This document shows, in pieces, positions 31,754 through 40,399 of a DNA stretch of 64,000 nt. The stretch covers positions 151,502-215,501 of the forward strand of contig NZ_BONV01000017.1 of the NCBI RefSeq assembly GCF_016862895.1, read 5' to 3'. Under the pieces are notes generated by a model. The model did not search any database. It was not told where the DNA came from and was given only the letters and a program-made list of their open reading frames with translations. The translations under genes were made by a program, and so were the position numbers. The DNA comes from Planotetraspora kaengkrachanensis (GTDB taxonomy: Bacteria; Actinomycetota; Actinomycetes; Streptosporangiales; Streptosporangiaceae). The first letter of the stretch is position 1. Each line of letters begins with the position of its first letter.

Positions 31754-32203
31754 ATGATCCATGTCGAGGCTCCCGAGGGATTCGACGGCCGGACGCGCAG
31801 CGTCTTCCTCGCGGGCGGCATTACCGACTGCCCGGACTGGCAGGCGGAGGTCGCGGCCGGACTGGCGGACCTCCCGGTCGCCGTCCTCAACCCGCGCCGC
31901 GCCGCGTTCGAGGACTCTCCGGAGGCGGCGGCCGAGCAGATCGGCTGGGAGTTCCGGCACCTCGCGGCTTGCGACACGATCCTCTTCTGGTTTCCCGGCA
32001 GCCGCTCGGTGCAGCCGATCGCGCTGTACGAGCTCGGCATGTGGGCGGGTCGCACGAAACCGATCGTGGTGGGCGCCGATCCCGCCTACGCCCGCCGTCT
32101 CGACGTGAGCGTCCAGCTCTCACACGTGAGGCCAGGCCTCGTCGTGCACGACTCGCTCGAGAAGACCATCGTGGCCGCGCGCGCGTCACTGAAGACCATG
32201 TGA
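31754..32203 (+). CDS. Nucleoside 2-deoxyribosyltransferase-like protein
   Basis: A 149-residue protein with the flavodoxin-like fold of nucleoside 2-deoxyribosyltransferases: SVFLAGGITDCPDWQAEVA at the first strand, LNPRRAAFED, then FWFPGSRSVQPIALYELGMW, where the Glu in ALYELG is in the place of the catalytic nucleophile. Family members transfer or hydrolyse N-glycosidic bonds of deoxynucleosides or small-molecule relatives. The true substrate is unknown, and a role in sensing or defence has been proposed for some relatives. ATG at 31754 has GAGG upstream. It follows tetR after 53 bases. Confidence 0.8.
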   Translation: MIHVEAPEGFDGRTRSVFLAGGITDCPDWQAEVAAGLADLPVAVLNPRRAAFEDSPEAAAEQIGWEFRHLAACDTILFWFPGSRSVQPIALYELGMWAGRTKPIVVGADPAYARRLDVSVQLSHVRPGLVVHDSLEKTIVAARASLKTM

Positions 32204-32225
32204 ACACTTTGTTTAAAACATAACG

Positions 32226-32255
32226 TTGACAACCATTTGAGTGCTCGTGCATGCT
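32226..32255 (+). promoter_or_regulatory. Promoter of a probably leaderless transcript
   Basis: A consensus TTGACA is followed after 18 bases by CATGCT. The predicted transcription start, near 32262, falls on or next to the ATG of the following gene, which has no ribosome binding site, so its mRNA is probably leaderless. Confidence 0.5.
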
Positions 32256-32262
32256 CTGTGGC

Positions 32263-32694
32263 ATGACGCACGATCCCTTCACTCCGCCTGATCCCGATCA
32301 GATGCGCGCCCACCGCGTGCACGCGGCTCTCGCCCGCATCGCCGAACGGCACGCGGCCACGGAGGACCAGCGCTCCCGGCAGGTCCATCCCCATGTGCTC
32401 GGGCCGCACGAGGCCATCAGGCTCGTCTCGCTTCTCGCGAGCGGAACCGCCCGGCTCGACGAGACGGAGCCGGAGGTGGACACCGCGGACATCACCGCGG
32501 CCCTGACCCTCATCCCACTGGCACGCGGCGAGATGGACCAACTGGAGGCGGCGCTCCTGCTCATGGCACGCGGACGCGGCCTCACCTGGCACGAGATCGC
32601 GTTCGGCCTCGGGCTCGGCACCTCGCAGGCCGCCAGGCAGCGTTACGCGCGGCTGTCGGGTCGCGTCGCCACGGACCGACCCCCCGCTTATTAG
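32263..32694 (+). CDS. Small DNA-binding-like protein of unknown function
   Basis: A 143-residue protein. The first 90 residues are helical and charged, without a recognised domain. The C-terminal part, GEMDQLEAALLLMARGRGLT followed by WHEIAFGLGLGTSQAARQRY, looks like a helix-turn-helix of the kind in small actinobacterial DNA-binding proteins. ATG at 32263 (MTHDPFTPP) is preferred over one four codons upstream because the promoter places the transcript start there. A role as regulator of its neighbours is possible but not shown. Confidence 0.72.
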   Translation: MTHDPFTPPDPDQMRAHRVHAALARIAERHAATEDQRSRQVHPHVLGPHEAIRLVSLLASGTARLDETEPEVDTADITAALTLIPLARGEMDQLEAALLLMARGRGLTWHEIAFGLGLGTSQAARQRYARLSGRVATDRPPAY

Positions 32695-32705
32695 ACCGTT
32701 CGTTC
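32694..32705. promoter_or_regulatory. TetR operator copy 1 (GACCGTTCGTTC)
   Basis: An imperfect dyad 17 bases upstream of the tetR start at 32722. The same 12-bp pattern, GAMCG-NN-CGTTC, occurs at three other sites in this window, all next to TetR-linked genes. Confidence 0.55.
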
Positions 32706-32721
32706 TTGATACGGTGTGGCC

Positions 32722-33303
32722 ATGGCGAGAACGAAGGAGTTCGACCCCGATGCGGCGCTTCAGGCCGCACTCGACCTGTTCTGGGAGCGCGGCTACGAGG
32801 CGACGTCCATGGCCGACCTGGTGGACCACCTGGGGATAGCGCGCGCCAGCCTGTACGCGACCTTCGGCAACAAGCGCGACCTCTATCTCAAGGCGCTCGA
32901 CCGCTATCTGGAGACCAGGAATCCGTCGCCCGTCGAGATCCTCTCCCAGCCTGGTCCCGCACTGCCGGCCGTACGCGCACTGGTCGAGTTCTACGTGGCC
33001 GACTCGATCGGCGACAAACGGCGGCGCGGTTGCATGATCGTGAACGCGGCGGCGGAGATGCTCCCCGGAGACCCCGAGGTCTCACGCCTGCTCGACACCA
33101 ACTGGAGCGCGCTGGAGGCGGCGCTCACCTCGGCACTGATCAGGGCCCGCGGCGAGGGCGACCTGCCCGCCGGCCGCGACCCGCGCGCGCTCGCCCGATT
33201 CCTGCTCGTCTTCCTCCAGGGGTTGCGGCTGGTGAGCAAGGGCTCCCCGGACGCGAGACGACTCCGTGAGGCGGCCGCCGAGGCGCTCACCATTCTGGCG
33301 TGA
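32722..33303 (+). CDS. TetR/AcrR-family regulator (first of two paralogues)
   Basis: A 193-residue repressor. The helix-turn-helix region is FDPDAALQAALDLFWERGYE, then ATSMADLVDHLGIARASLYA and TFGNKRDLYLKALDRY. The C-terminal domain includes RRGCMIVNAAAEMLPGDPEV, a TetR_C group common beside SDR oxidoreductases. It closely resembles the TetR at 43592. The SDR gene downstream begins 42 bases later and carries its own copy of the operator, so both genes are probably autoregulated together. ATG at 32722 has no strong ribosome binding site. Confidence 0.88.
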   Translation: MARTKEFDPDAALQAALDLFWERGYEATSMADLVDHLGIARASLYATFGNKRDLYLKALDRYLETRNPSPVEILSQPGPALPAVRALVEFYVADSIGDKRRRGCMIVNAAAEMLPGDPEVSRLLDTNWSALEAALTSALIRARGEGDLPAGRDPRALARFLLVFLQGLRLVSKGSPDARRLREAAAEALTILA

Positions 33304-33318
33304 CGACCTCGATATCAA

Positions 33319-33330
33319 GACCGATCGTTC
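33319..33330. promoter_or_regulatory. TetR operator copy 2 (GACCGATCGTTC)
   Basis: It lies in the 41-base gap between tetR and the SDR gene, immediately before the SDR ribosome binding site. It differs from copy 1 at one base. Confidence 0.55.
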
Positions 33331-33344
33331 CCAAAAGGAGCCAC

Positions 33345-34097
33345 ATGAAGTTCGCCGGCAAGGTGGTCCTGGTCACCGGAGGAGGCTCGGGCATCGGCCG
33401 GGCGGTCGCCCTCGGCTTCGCCCGGGAGGGCGCCCTGGTCACGGTCGCGGGCCGCCGCGCGGAGCCGCTTGACGACACCGTGAAGCTCATCGAGGCCGCA
33501 GGCGGGGACGCCGGGGCGATCACCGCCGACCTGACGCGGTCAGGCGACGCGGCCCGGATGGTCGACGAGATCGTCCGGCGGCACGGCGGGCTCGACATCG
33601 CGATCAACAACGCCGGGGTCTTCACCGCGGCCAAGGTCGCCGACATCGACGAGGACGACTGGACGCGCACGCTCGACGGCAACGTGACCGGCGTCTTCCT
33701 GTCGATGAAGCACGAGATCGCCGCCATGCGCCGTGCGGGCACCGGAGTGATCGTCAACGTGGCGTCCCAGATCGGGACGCACCGGAGGGTGCCCGGCCTC
33801 GGCGCGTACGGCGCGGCCAAGGCGGCGGTCACCGCCCTGAGCCGCACGGCGGCGCTGGAGTACATCCGCGAGGGCATCCGGATCAACGTGGTCAGCCCCG
33901 GCCCGCACGACACGCCGATGTCCCTGCGCCCCGGCGAGAACACGGCCGACCGGGACGCCCGGGTGAAGGAGCAACTGCCGATCGGCCGGGTCGGCACGCT
34001 CGACGAGATCACCGCCACCGTCCTGTGGCTGGCGTCGGACGACGCGGGCTTCGCCGTCGGCCACGACCTGGTCGTCGACGGAGGTTCGGCCGCCTGA
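33345..34097 (+). CDS. Short-chain dehydrogenase/reductase (SDR)
   Basis: A classical SDR of 250 residues: cofactor turn TGGGSGIGRA, NNAG in LDIAINNAGVF, catalytic Ser in VNVASQIG, and the YxxxK motif in LGAYGAAKAAV. GRRAE after the second strand suggests NADP(H). The C-terminal DLVVDGGSAA is typical. Substrate unknown. ATG at 33345 follows AAGGAG and the operator. Context indicates control by the TetR just upstream, probably derepressed by the enzyme's substrate or a toxic relative. Confidence 0.9.
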   Translation: MKFAGKVVLVTGGGSGIGRAVALGFAREGALVTVAGRRAEPLDDTVKLIEAAGGDAGAITADLTRSGDAARMVDEIVRRHGGLDIAINNAGVFTAAKVADIDEDDWTRTLDGNVTGVFLSMKHEIAAMRRAGTGVIVNVASQIGTHRRVPGLGAYGAAKAAVTALSRTAALEYIREGIRINVVSPGPHDTPMSLRPGENTADRDARVKEQLPIGRVGTLDEITATVLWLASDDAGFAVGHDLVVDGGSAA

Positions 34098-34111
34098 AAC
34101 GCTGGGCCCGA

Positions 34112-34555
34112 TCAGACGGTCCGGCGCAGCCGACGCCGGGAGACCACCATCCCGGCCACACTCGCCCCGAACAGGCCGATCGCCGCATAGACGACGGGGT
34201 TGACGTACCCGGGCACGAGGTCCACTGGCACACCCCCGTGCTCACAGGCGGGGTTGTGCAGCGGCCACAAGCTCGCCGGCTCGGGCGACCCGGAGTACAA
34301 CAGTCCTGAGACCAGGCACAGGTCCTCGGGTTGGGACATCCACATGACGCCGCCGAACAGCAGCCCCATTCCGTACACGGCAAGCCCGACGCACAGCGCG
34401 ACCACCGCGAGCCTGGCCCACAACGCCGCCGGCCGCGGTCTCCGCCCCCGTGCCGTGACGACGGCGGTGTGCACGACCACCCCGGCCGCGAGGAGGAGGA
34501 ACGCCGGAGCCGCGAGCGGGAGGAACAGGAGGGGGACCAACAAGAAGTCGAACAT
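34112..34555 (-). CDS. Small integral membrane protein, unknown function
   Basis: About 147 residues with four hydrophobic segments: MFDFLLVPLLFLPLAAPAFL, a second near LAVVALCVGLAVYGMGLLFG, and a C-terminal helix VVYAAIGLFGASVAGMVV before RRRLRR. The loop after TM3 has Cys residues (EDLCLVSGLLY, LHNPACEHGG) that could form an extracellular disulfide. The frame also allows ATG at 34579. No ribosome binding site marks either start, and CATAGT near 34567 suggests a short leader. No family was recognised. Confidence 0.6.
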   Translation of the reverse strand: MFDFLLVPLLFLPLAAPAFLLLAAGVVVHTAVVTARGRRPRPAALWARLAVVALCVGLAVYGMGLLFGGVMWMSQPEDLCLVSGLLYSGSPEPASLWPLHNPACEHGGVPVDLVPGYVNPVVYAAIGLFGASVAGMVVSRRRLRRTV

Positions 34556-34660
34556 GATGAACGTCACACTATGGGCCACAGTGTCGCATTAAGCAGTCTC
34601 TGCCGCCTTTGAACGCCATCTGCACGTGTTCTGCACACTGCGGTACGGAACGACCGGTGT

Positions 34661-35581
34661 TCACCGGCTCGGCGCAGCATTCGCGGGCTTGGCGCGGCGG
34701 AAGCCGTACGTCTGGTGCGTCCGCTCGAAGCCGAGGGAGCCGTACAACGCGCGCGCCGCCAGGTTGCCCGCGTCGTGGTTCACGGTCACCGTCGTCATCC
34801 CCCGGTCGCGCATCCGCGCCATCGCGTACGACATCACCGCGCGGGCGAGGCCCCGGCGCTGGAAGTCGCGATGCGTGCCGACCGGCTCGAAATGCCCGAA
34901 CCTGTTTTGGTCATCCGTCCAGTACACGGCGAAGGCCGCGATCGTCCCGTCAGGAGCCTCGGCCACGATCTCCCGCTCGGGGTCGTAGCCCGGTTTCTCC
35001 ATTACCGCCGTTCGATACAGGTGCCCGGTCCAGTCCTCCTGGAACGAGTGGTTGCGGGCCGTCGCCAGGCCGTCGGCGTCACCCGGCCGGGCGGTGCGAA
35101 GAACGAAGCCGTCGGGAACGGCCGGGACCGCGACGGGATCGTCCAGTCCCCGCTCGTTGACGTCGTCCCACGTCCGGAACCGTTCGAAGCCGAGCCGTAC
35201 CAGCAGGCCGATCCGCGTCGTGTCGCAGTCGAAGAGGTCGGTCAGCACGTACGGCTCGTCCTCGGCCATGTGGCGGGCCGTCGTCTCAGAGGCGACACGC
35301 AGCATCTCGTACTCCGCGGCGGTACCCCGGAGCGCGGGCGAGGCGAACACGTCGAACGCGCAGCCGAAGCGCAGGTTGACGGCCAGTCCGGCGATGCCGG
35401 AGGCGTCCTCCCACACGTGCACGAGGTCTCCGACGGGACGCCTGCCGCGGAGGTTCTCGTAGACGCGATGCGGCAGTTCGCCGATGTGGTCGTATCCGCA
35501 CCGCCCCGCCTCGGCGATCCAGGCCGCGACGGTCTCCTGGAGCCGCGGCATGTCCGCGTCCGTGTAGGGGCGCATCCTCAT
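34661..35581 (-). CDS. Tandem GNAT acetyltransferase-like protein
   Basis: A 306-residue protein of two GNAT folds. The second (about 165-300) is clearly competent: VGTHRDFQRRGLARAVM is the acetyl-CoA loop, followed by TVTVNHDAGNLAARALYGSL and GFERT. The first (about 1-145) lacks an obvious acetyl-CoA loop and may be structural, as in mycothiol-synthase-like pairs. The acceptor is unknown; antibiotic, amino-group and mycothiol-type substrates all fit the fold. It is on the same strand as the methyltransferase upstream, 63 bases apart. Confidence 0.85.
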   Translation of the reverse strand: MRMRPYTDADMPRLQETVAAWIAEAGRCGYDHIGELPHRVYENLRGRRPVGDLVHVWEDASGIAGLAVNLRFGCAFDVFASPALRGTAAEYEMLRVASETTARHMAEDEPYVLTDLFDCDTTRIGLLVRLGFERFRTWDDVNERGLDDPVAVPAVPDGFVLRTARPGDADGLATARNHSFQEDWTGHLYRTAVMEKPGYDPEREIVAEAPDGTIAAFAVYWTDDQNRFGHFEPVGTHRDFQRRGLARAVMSYAMARMRDRGMTTVTVNHDAGNLAARALYGSLGFERTHQTYGFRRAKPANAAPSR

Positions 35582-35644
35582 GGCGGCCTGTCTAACGCAC
35601 CCGCCCGCCGGAACGCATCCGGTTATCCGCTCAGGCGGAGTTCG

Positions 35645-36415
35645 CTACCGCGGGGCAGGGAGCCGGCGGGCGAACAGGACGTAGGTCTCGCCATGCGACC
35701 GGATGACTCCGCCGAGATCTTCGATCACCTCGCGCAACGCGCGCTGCACCGCGGCGAGCCGTTCGGATCCGAGGCGCTGATGATCGCTGTAGGTCGCCAC
35801 GAGCCCCACCCACTCGTCGGCGCTCAGCGTGGCCTCCCAGCGGTACTTCCGCGTCTCGACCGAGGAGAATTCAGCGCTTTCCGCGAACGGGTCCACCTCG
35901 GTGCTCTTCTCCGCAATGCGCCCGTGCACCTCCGCGTCCGGCGCGAGGCGGCCGTAGACGGCGTCGAACGCGGCGAGCACCGGCTTCTCCAGCAGGTGGT
36001 AGCTCCAGAACCGGGCGATCACGCCGCCCGGGCGCAGGACCGCCGCCGCCTTGCGAGCGCCCCGGTCCGGATCGATCCAGTGCCACGCGCTCCCACACGT
36101 GATCAGATCGAATCGCCGTCCGGCGTCGTCCCAGGTCTCGAACGGCGAGATCTCCACCTGGAGGCCGTGGTCGCGGGCCAACTCGGCCATCCGCTCGTCC
36201 GGCTCCACACCGAGCACGGACAGCCCGCGCTTGGTGAGCGGGACGGCCACCTTGCCGGTGCCGCAGGCGACGTCGAGCACATGTTCCGGCCGCAGCGCCA
36301 CCAGATCCTCGATCAAGGCGTCGGGGCAGGCCGGGCGGTAACGGTCATACTGGTCCGCCACCGAGCCGAAGGACCCGGCCCGCTGACGATCGAGATGCAG
36401 GTTTTCCGAGGTCAC
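35645..36415 (-). CDS. Class I SAM-dependent methyltransferase
   Basis: A 256-residue methyltransferase. FGSVADQYDRYRPACPD leads to motif I VLDVACGTGKVAVPL, followed by LGVEPDERMAELAR (acidic end of strand 2) and ITCGSAWHWIDPDR with the loop AAAVLRPGGVIARF. This is the Methyltransf_11/25 layout common in small-molecule or quinone methylases. The substrate is not predictable. It starts at ATG 36415 and precedes the GNAT gene. The 111-base gap to cvnD contains no clear terminator. Confidence 0.88.
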   Translation of the reverse strand: MTSENLHLDRQRAGSFGSVADQYDRYRPACPDALIEDLVALRPEHVLDVACGTGKVAVPLTKRGLSVLGVEPDERMAELARDHGLQVEISPFETWDDAGRRFDLITCGSAWHWIDPDRGARKAAAVLRPGGVIARFWSYHLLEKPVLAAFDAVYGRLAPDAEVHGRIAEKSTEVDPFAESAEFSSVETRKYRWEATLSADEWVGLVATYSDHQRLGSERLAAVQRALREVIEDLGGVIRSHGETYVLFARRLPAPR

Positions 36416-36526
36416 CCAGCGATGATAGGCACCTCGGGGCAGGCGGGCTCACAGCGGGATCGGACAAATCACCGCCGCCAGCTGATCATCCGGCCGTCCG
36501 CGGGCGTCCCTCGCCGCCCGGCGGCC

Positions 36527-37117
36527 TCACTCCGTGGGCACACCCTTCACCGCGTAGGTGACCAGCGTCGTCAGCACGTCCTTGACCGACTCGCGCTCAC
36601 GCACGTCGCACAGCACGATGGGCGTGGCCCCGCCCAGGCCGAGCGCGCGCCGTACCTTGTCCGGCTCGTGCCGCCGGGCGCCGTCGAAGCAGTTGACCGC
36701 CACCACGAACGGGATGCCGCGCTGCTCGAAGTAGTCGACGGCGGGGAAGCACTCCTGGAGCCTGCGGGTGTCGGCAAGCACCACGGCGCCGAGAGCACCG
36801 ACGGACAACTCATCCCACATGAACCAGAACCGGTCCTGGCCCGGCGTGCCGAACAGATAGAGCCACAGGCCCTCGCGGATCGTGATCCGCCCGAAGTCCA
36901 GTGCCACCGTCGTGGTGATCTTGGACTCCACGCCGGAGACGTCGTCGACTCCGACGCCTCGTTCGCTCAGCAGTTCCTCGGTGTGGAGCGGCCGGATCTC
37001 GCTGATCGTGCCGACCATGGTCGTCTTGCCGACTCCGAAGCCGCCCGCGACGAGGATCTTGATGGCCAGCGCCGAGACGGCCCCGGCCGTTGCCTGCTCA
37101 GAGGCTGCGTAGCCCAT
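36527..37117 (-). CDS. cvnD: CvnD: conservon small GTPase-like protein
   Basis: A 196-residue Ras/MglA-like nucleotide-binding protein: P-loop GGFGVGKTT, switch region with the conserved TTTVALDFGRI, G3-like FGTPGQDRF, and VVAVNCFDGA in place of NKxD. In Streptomyces conservons CvnD acts with CvnB as a membrane-bound GTPase module relaying signals to development or secondary metabolism. Its start lies 20 bases inside cvnC. It is the last gene of the cvnABCD unit; no cytochrome P450 follows, unlike the cvnE-containing conservons. Confidence 0.95.
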   Translation of the reverse strand: MGYAASEQATAGAVSALAIKILVAGGFGVGKTTMVGTISEIRPLHTEELLSERGVGVDDVSGVESKITTTVALDFGRITIREGLWLYLFGTPGQDRFWFMWDELSVGALGAVVLADTRRLQECFPAVDYFEQRGIPFVVAVNCFDGARRHEPDKVRRALGLGGATPIVLCDVRERESVKDVLTTLVTYAVKGVPTE

Positions 37118-37448
37118 GCAGCACTTCCCTGTAGATGCGTTCGTCGATGGTCTGCGCCGCCGGCCGAGGGCGGTCGATGGTCACGAGGCCCTCGCGCCGC
37201 AGGTCGCCGAGGATCACGCGGGTGATGTTGAGCGGCAGTCTCAGGTGCGCCGCCACGTCCGCCACCGGGGTCGGGCTGCGGCACAACGACAACACGGTGA
37301 GATGCTCCGGAAGGTGCTCCACCGGCTGGACGTACGTGCTCACGGTCGTGACGATGGCCACCAGGTCGAAGGTCTCGCCGACCGGGCGCGCACGGCCCCC
37401 GGTCAGCCCGAAGAGCCTGATCAGCGGCCCGGGGTCCGCTGCCGTCAC
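37098..37448 (-). CDS. cvnC: CvnC: DUF742 protein
   Basis: A 116-residue DUF742 protein. It has RLFGLTGGRARP at the N-terminus and a winged-helix-like C-terminal half (VADVAAHLRLPLNITRVILG, DLRREGLVTI). DUF742 proteins always occur in conservons and are thought to bind the other Cvn components; a DNA-binding role is possible from the winged-helix pattern. GTG at 37448 overlaps the cvnB stop in GTGA, and its end overlaps cvnD by 20 bases. Confidence 0.94.
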   Translation of the reverse strand: MTAADPGPLIRLFGLTGGRARPVGETFDLVAIVTTVSTYVQPVEHLPEHLTVLSLCRSPTPVADVAAHLRLPLNITRVILGDLRREGLVTIDRPRPAAQTIDERIYREVLHGLRSL

Positions 37449-37870
37449 GACCCCACGCCGTTCCAGGCGGGCGCTGGAGCCGCCCCCCTCGGCTGCGCGG
37501 TCAGGTGTTCGCCGACGCGCTTGACCAGGAGTGCCATCTCGTAGGTGACCATGCCGAGCTCGGCGTCGCTCGCGGCGAGCACGGCCAGGCGGGCGCCCTG
37601 CCCGGCGGCGGTGACGAAGAGGAAGCCGCCTTCCAACTCGATGATGGTCTGCCGGACGCCGCCGAGGCCGAAGTGCCGTCCGGCGCCCAGTGCGAGGCTG
37701 TGGCTGCCCGCGGAGATCGCGGACAGGTGTTCGGCGTCCTCCCGCGTCAGCCCCTTGGACCCGCCCATCGCCAGCCCGTCGGCGGACAGCACGATGGCGT
37801 GCCGGATGTCGGGGATGCGCTGGGTCAGATCGTCGAGCAGCCAGTCGAGTTCAGTTCTGGAGTCGGCCAT
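37445..37870 (-). CDS. cvnB: CvnB: roadblock/LC7-domain protein
   Basis: A 141-residue roadblock/LC7 protein: DWLLDDLTQRIPDIRHAIVL, SADGLAMGGSKGL and HLSAISAGSHSLALG are the conserved first half. These domains dimerise and act as GTPase-activating or scaffold partners of MglA/CvnD. It overlaps cvnA by 20 bases and cvnC by four, so the whole conservon is read as one coupled mRNA. Confidence 0.95.
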   Translation of the reverse strand: MADSRTELDWLLDDLTQRIPDIRHAIVLSADGLAMGGSKGLTREDAEHLSAISAGSHSLALGAGRHFGLGGVRQTIIELEGGFLFVTAAGQGARLAVLAASDAELGMVTYEMALLVKRVGEHLTAQPRGAAPAPAWNGVGS

Positions 37871-40298
37871 CGGGGGTGCCGTCCTTTCTGTTCCACACGT
37901 CCTGTCCGTGCTCCATCTGCCGGCGGCCCTGCTGCCAGCCTTGTTGCATGGACGACATCAGTTGGGCGAGTTCCTCAGGAGATCGCACGGAGACCTCCTC
38001 CTCCTGCCGTCGCGCGTCGCGGAGCTGAGGAGCCAGGCTGGCCTGCGGTATCCGCATGGGCAGCCCGTCGAGGTCGTCGTCGCCGCCCGGCTCGGGGACG
38101 GTCCACCGCGCCGGGGCGGGAGACGGGGGAGCAGGCGTAACGAGAGGCGCCGTCGCCGGGCCCGTCGCCGGAGCCGGAGCCGAACCGGAGGCCGCGGAGG
38201 CTGGGGACGACGCCTGGGGCGGTACGGACGCGGGCTGGGCCGAGAACCACCCCGACGCGGGCGCCGGCGTGGAGTCCTCCGGCTGTTCCCGCACGACCGT
38301 GTCCTCCCCCGACCGGGCCGCCGACACGGCGCCCAGCGCGCGGAACGACCTGCCCAGCCGGGTCTTCCCCGCCAACGCCATCTGGGGAGAGGCGGCCTCG
38401 GCGTCCGGTGTCTCCGCCGTGACGAGCAGGCTCATGGGCAGCAGCACGATCGCGGTGGTCCCGTCGTACGGCGAGGGCCGCAACACGATCTTGATGTTGT
38501 GCCTGGCCGCGAGCCTCGCGACGACGAACAGGCCGAGCCGGTCGCTGTCGGCCAGGTCGAACTCCGGCGGGTCGGCGAGCCTCGCGTTGAGGTCGTCGAG
38601 GGTGGCCCGGCTCAGTCCGAGCCCCCGGTCCTCGACCTCCAGGGCGAAGCCGTTGGCCGCCACGCTGCTCCTGATGTGGACGGTGGTGTCGGGCGGCGAG
38701 AAGACGGCGGCGTTCTCCGCCAGCTCGGCGACCAGGTGGATCACGTCGGTCACCGCGGCGCCGACGAGCAGCGGCGCGTGCGGCATGGGGGCGACGACGA
38801 CGCGGGTGTAGTCCTCGACCTCGAGCACGGCGGCCCGCACCACGTCGAAGAGCGGCACCGGGTCGCGCCAGATGCGGGCGGGGGCCGAGTCGGACAAGAT
38901 GATCAGGTTCTCCGCGTGCCGTCTCATGCGCGTGGTCAGATGGTCGAGCTTGAAGAGGTCCTCCAGGACCTCGGGCTCCTCGACCCGGCGCTCCATGGTG
39001 TCGAGGAGATTGAGCTGGCGGTGCAGGAGGGCCTGGTTGCGCCGGGCGAGGTTGAGGAAGACCTGGCCGACGCCCTTGCGGAGGGTCGCCTGGCCGACGG
39101 CAGCCTCCACGGCGGTCCGCCGTACGGCGGAGAACGCGTGCACGACCCGGTCGACCTCGGCGGTGTCCGCGGGCGCGAGGTCGGGCGCCTCCGACGCGGG
39201 ATCCACGTCGTCTCCCCTGCGCAACCGTTCGACCAGGCGCGGCAGGCGTTCCTCGGCGAGCTCGACGGCCGATCCCTGCAGCCGCCTCAGCTCCGAGATC
39301 ATGGACCGGCCGAATCGGTAGGACAGCGCGAGCGACGCGAGGACGGCGAGCAGCCCGAGGATCAGCACCAGCCCGATGCGCCAGTACGCGCCGATCTTCT
39401 GTGCCTCGCTCTCGGCCGCGGCGCGGTCGAGCTCTCGCAGGGTGTCCTGGTTGATCGCGTTGAGCACCGTCTCCGCGTCGCTCTTCCACTCGGCGGGGTC
39501 CACCGGCGGCGCGCCGTCGGTGTCCCACACGAAGAGCCGGTCCTCCACGTCCACAAGCCGCTTGTAGGCGTTGCCGTTCACGAGAGTCTGGAAGTGCACC
39601 CGCAGGTCGGGACCCATGTCGCGGTCGGCGTTGGCGAAGACGAGCCTGCGGCTGGTCATCGCGGCGACGAACGAGGCCCGATCGGTCGGGGTCATGTCGC
39701 CGTGCACGATCGTGCTGGTGAGCACGGCGTGCTCCCGGCCGAGGTACTCGGCGGTGGCGCTGTAGGCGGACATGCCGCGCACCGCCCGGTAGGACGACAC
39801 GTCGCTCAGCGCGTCATGATCACTGAAGTTCTGGTTGGCCGTGCTGATCAGGCTGTTGTACCCCTCGATGATCTTCAAGGGAGGGGAGAGCCTGCCGTCG
39901 TCGGCGGAATCGCGAAGGTACTGCACCCCGTCGACGGCGGTGACCAGGTCCCGGACCGTCGCCGGGGTCTCGGCCCCCTCGCCCTTGGGGGCGATCGACT
40001 CGATCACCTCGCGCAGCCGTTCCACCTTTTCGTCGGTGACCCGGCGCTGCTCCGCCAGCGCCTCATCGTCGGCCGTGCCGTGGGGCGCCGCGGCGGAGAG
40101 CTGACGTTCCCGCTGCAACTCGACGATCAGCTGCAGCACCGGCGACCCGATGCTCTCCCAGCGGTCCTGCGTCCGGGAGACGTCCACGATCTCCGCGACG
40201 CTCGAGTAGGCGATGAAACCCCACAGGGCGATCATCGAGACGAGCGGAAGCAGCAGGATCCTGAGGAGCTTCGAGCGGATCGGGGAGGGCGAGCTCAT
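37851..40298 (-). CDS. cvnA: CvnA: membrane sensor histidine kinase-like ATPase with NIT domain
   Basis: An 815-residue sensor. A signal-anchor TM (about 11-31) is followed by an extracytoplasmic nitrate/nitrite-sensing (NIT) domain (about 55-300), a second TM (about 315-340), a HAMP-like linker, a dimerisation region and an HATPase domain (about 470-620; LAENAAVFSPPDTTVHI, DRGLGLS and DRLGLFVVARLAARHNI). No clear phosphoacceptor His box is seen, as usual for CvnA. The Pro/Ala-rich tail ends in the conserved GLPMRIPQASL and SPEELAQLMSSMQQGWQQGR block. It heads the cvnABCD operon. Confidence 0.94.
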   Translation of the reverse strand: MSSPSPIRSKLLRILLLPLVSMIALWGFIAYSSVAEIVDVSRTQDRWESIGSPVLQLIVELQRERQLSAAAPHGTADDEALAEQRRVTDEKVERLREVIESIAPKGEGAETPATVRDLVTAVDGVQYLRDSADDGRLSPPLKIIEGYNSLISTANQNFSDHDALSDVSSYRAVRGMSAYSATAEYLGREHAVLTSTIVHGDMTPTDRASFVAAMTSRRLVFANADRDMGPDLRVHFQTLVNGNAYKRLVDVEDRLFVWDTDGAPPVDPAEWKSDAETVLNAINQDTLRELDRAAAESEAQKIGAYWRIGLVLILGLLAVLASLALSYRFGRSMISELRRLQGSAVELAEERLPRLVERLRRGDDVDPASEAPDLAPADTAEVDRVVHAFSAVRRTAVEAAVGQATLRKGVGQVFLNLARRNQALLHRQLNLLDTMERRVEEPEVLEDLFKLDHLTTRMRRHAENLIILSDSAPARIWRDPVPLFDVVRAAVLEVEDYTRVVVAPMPHAPLLVGAAVTDVIHLVAELAENAAVFSPPDTTVHIRSSVAANGFALEVEDRGLGLSRATLDDLNARLADPPEFDLADSDRLGLFVVARLAARHNIKIVLRPSPYDGTTAIVLLPMSLLVTAETPDAEAASPQMALAGKTRLGRSFRALGAVSAARSGEDTVVREQPEDSTPAPASGWFSAQPASVPPQASSPASAASGSAPAPATGPATAPLVTPAPPSPAPARWTVPEPGGDDDLDGLPMRIPQASLAPQLRDARRQEEEVSVRSPEELAQLMSSMQQGWQQGRRQMEHGQDVWNRKDGTPDGRLQN

Positions 40299-40399
40299 CC
40301 ATCATGTCCAATTCCGCGCATGGTGGTGCGCCGTCGCGGCCGTGATCTGTGACCGTCCCCGAGGTTGCATACCACGACTGATACGCCTGTGGTTGGTCC

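Noticed and set aside
34715..37225. An 836-codon open frame on the plus strand
   Set aside because: Antisense to the GNAT, methyltransferase and cvnD genes, all of which have clear motifs on the minus strand.
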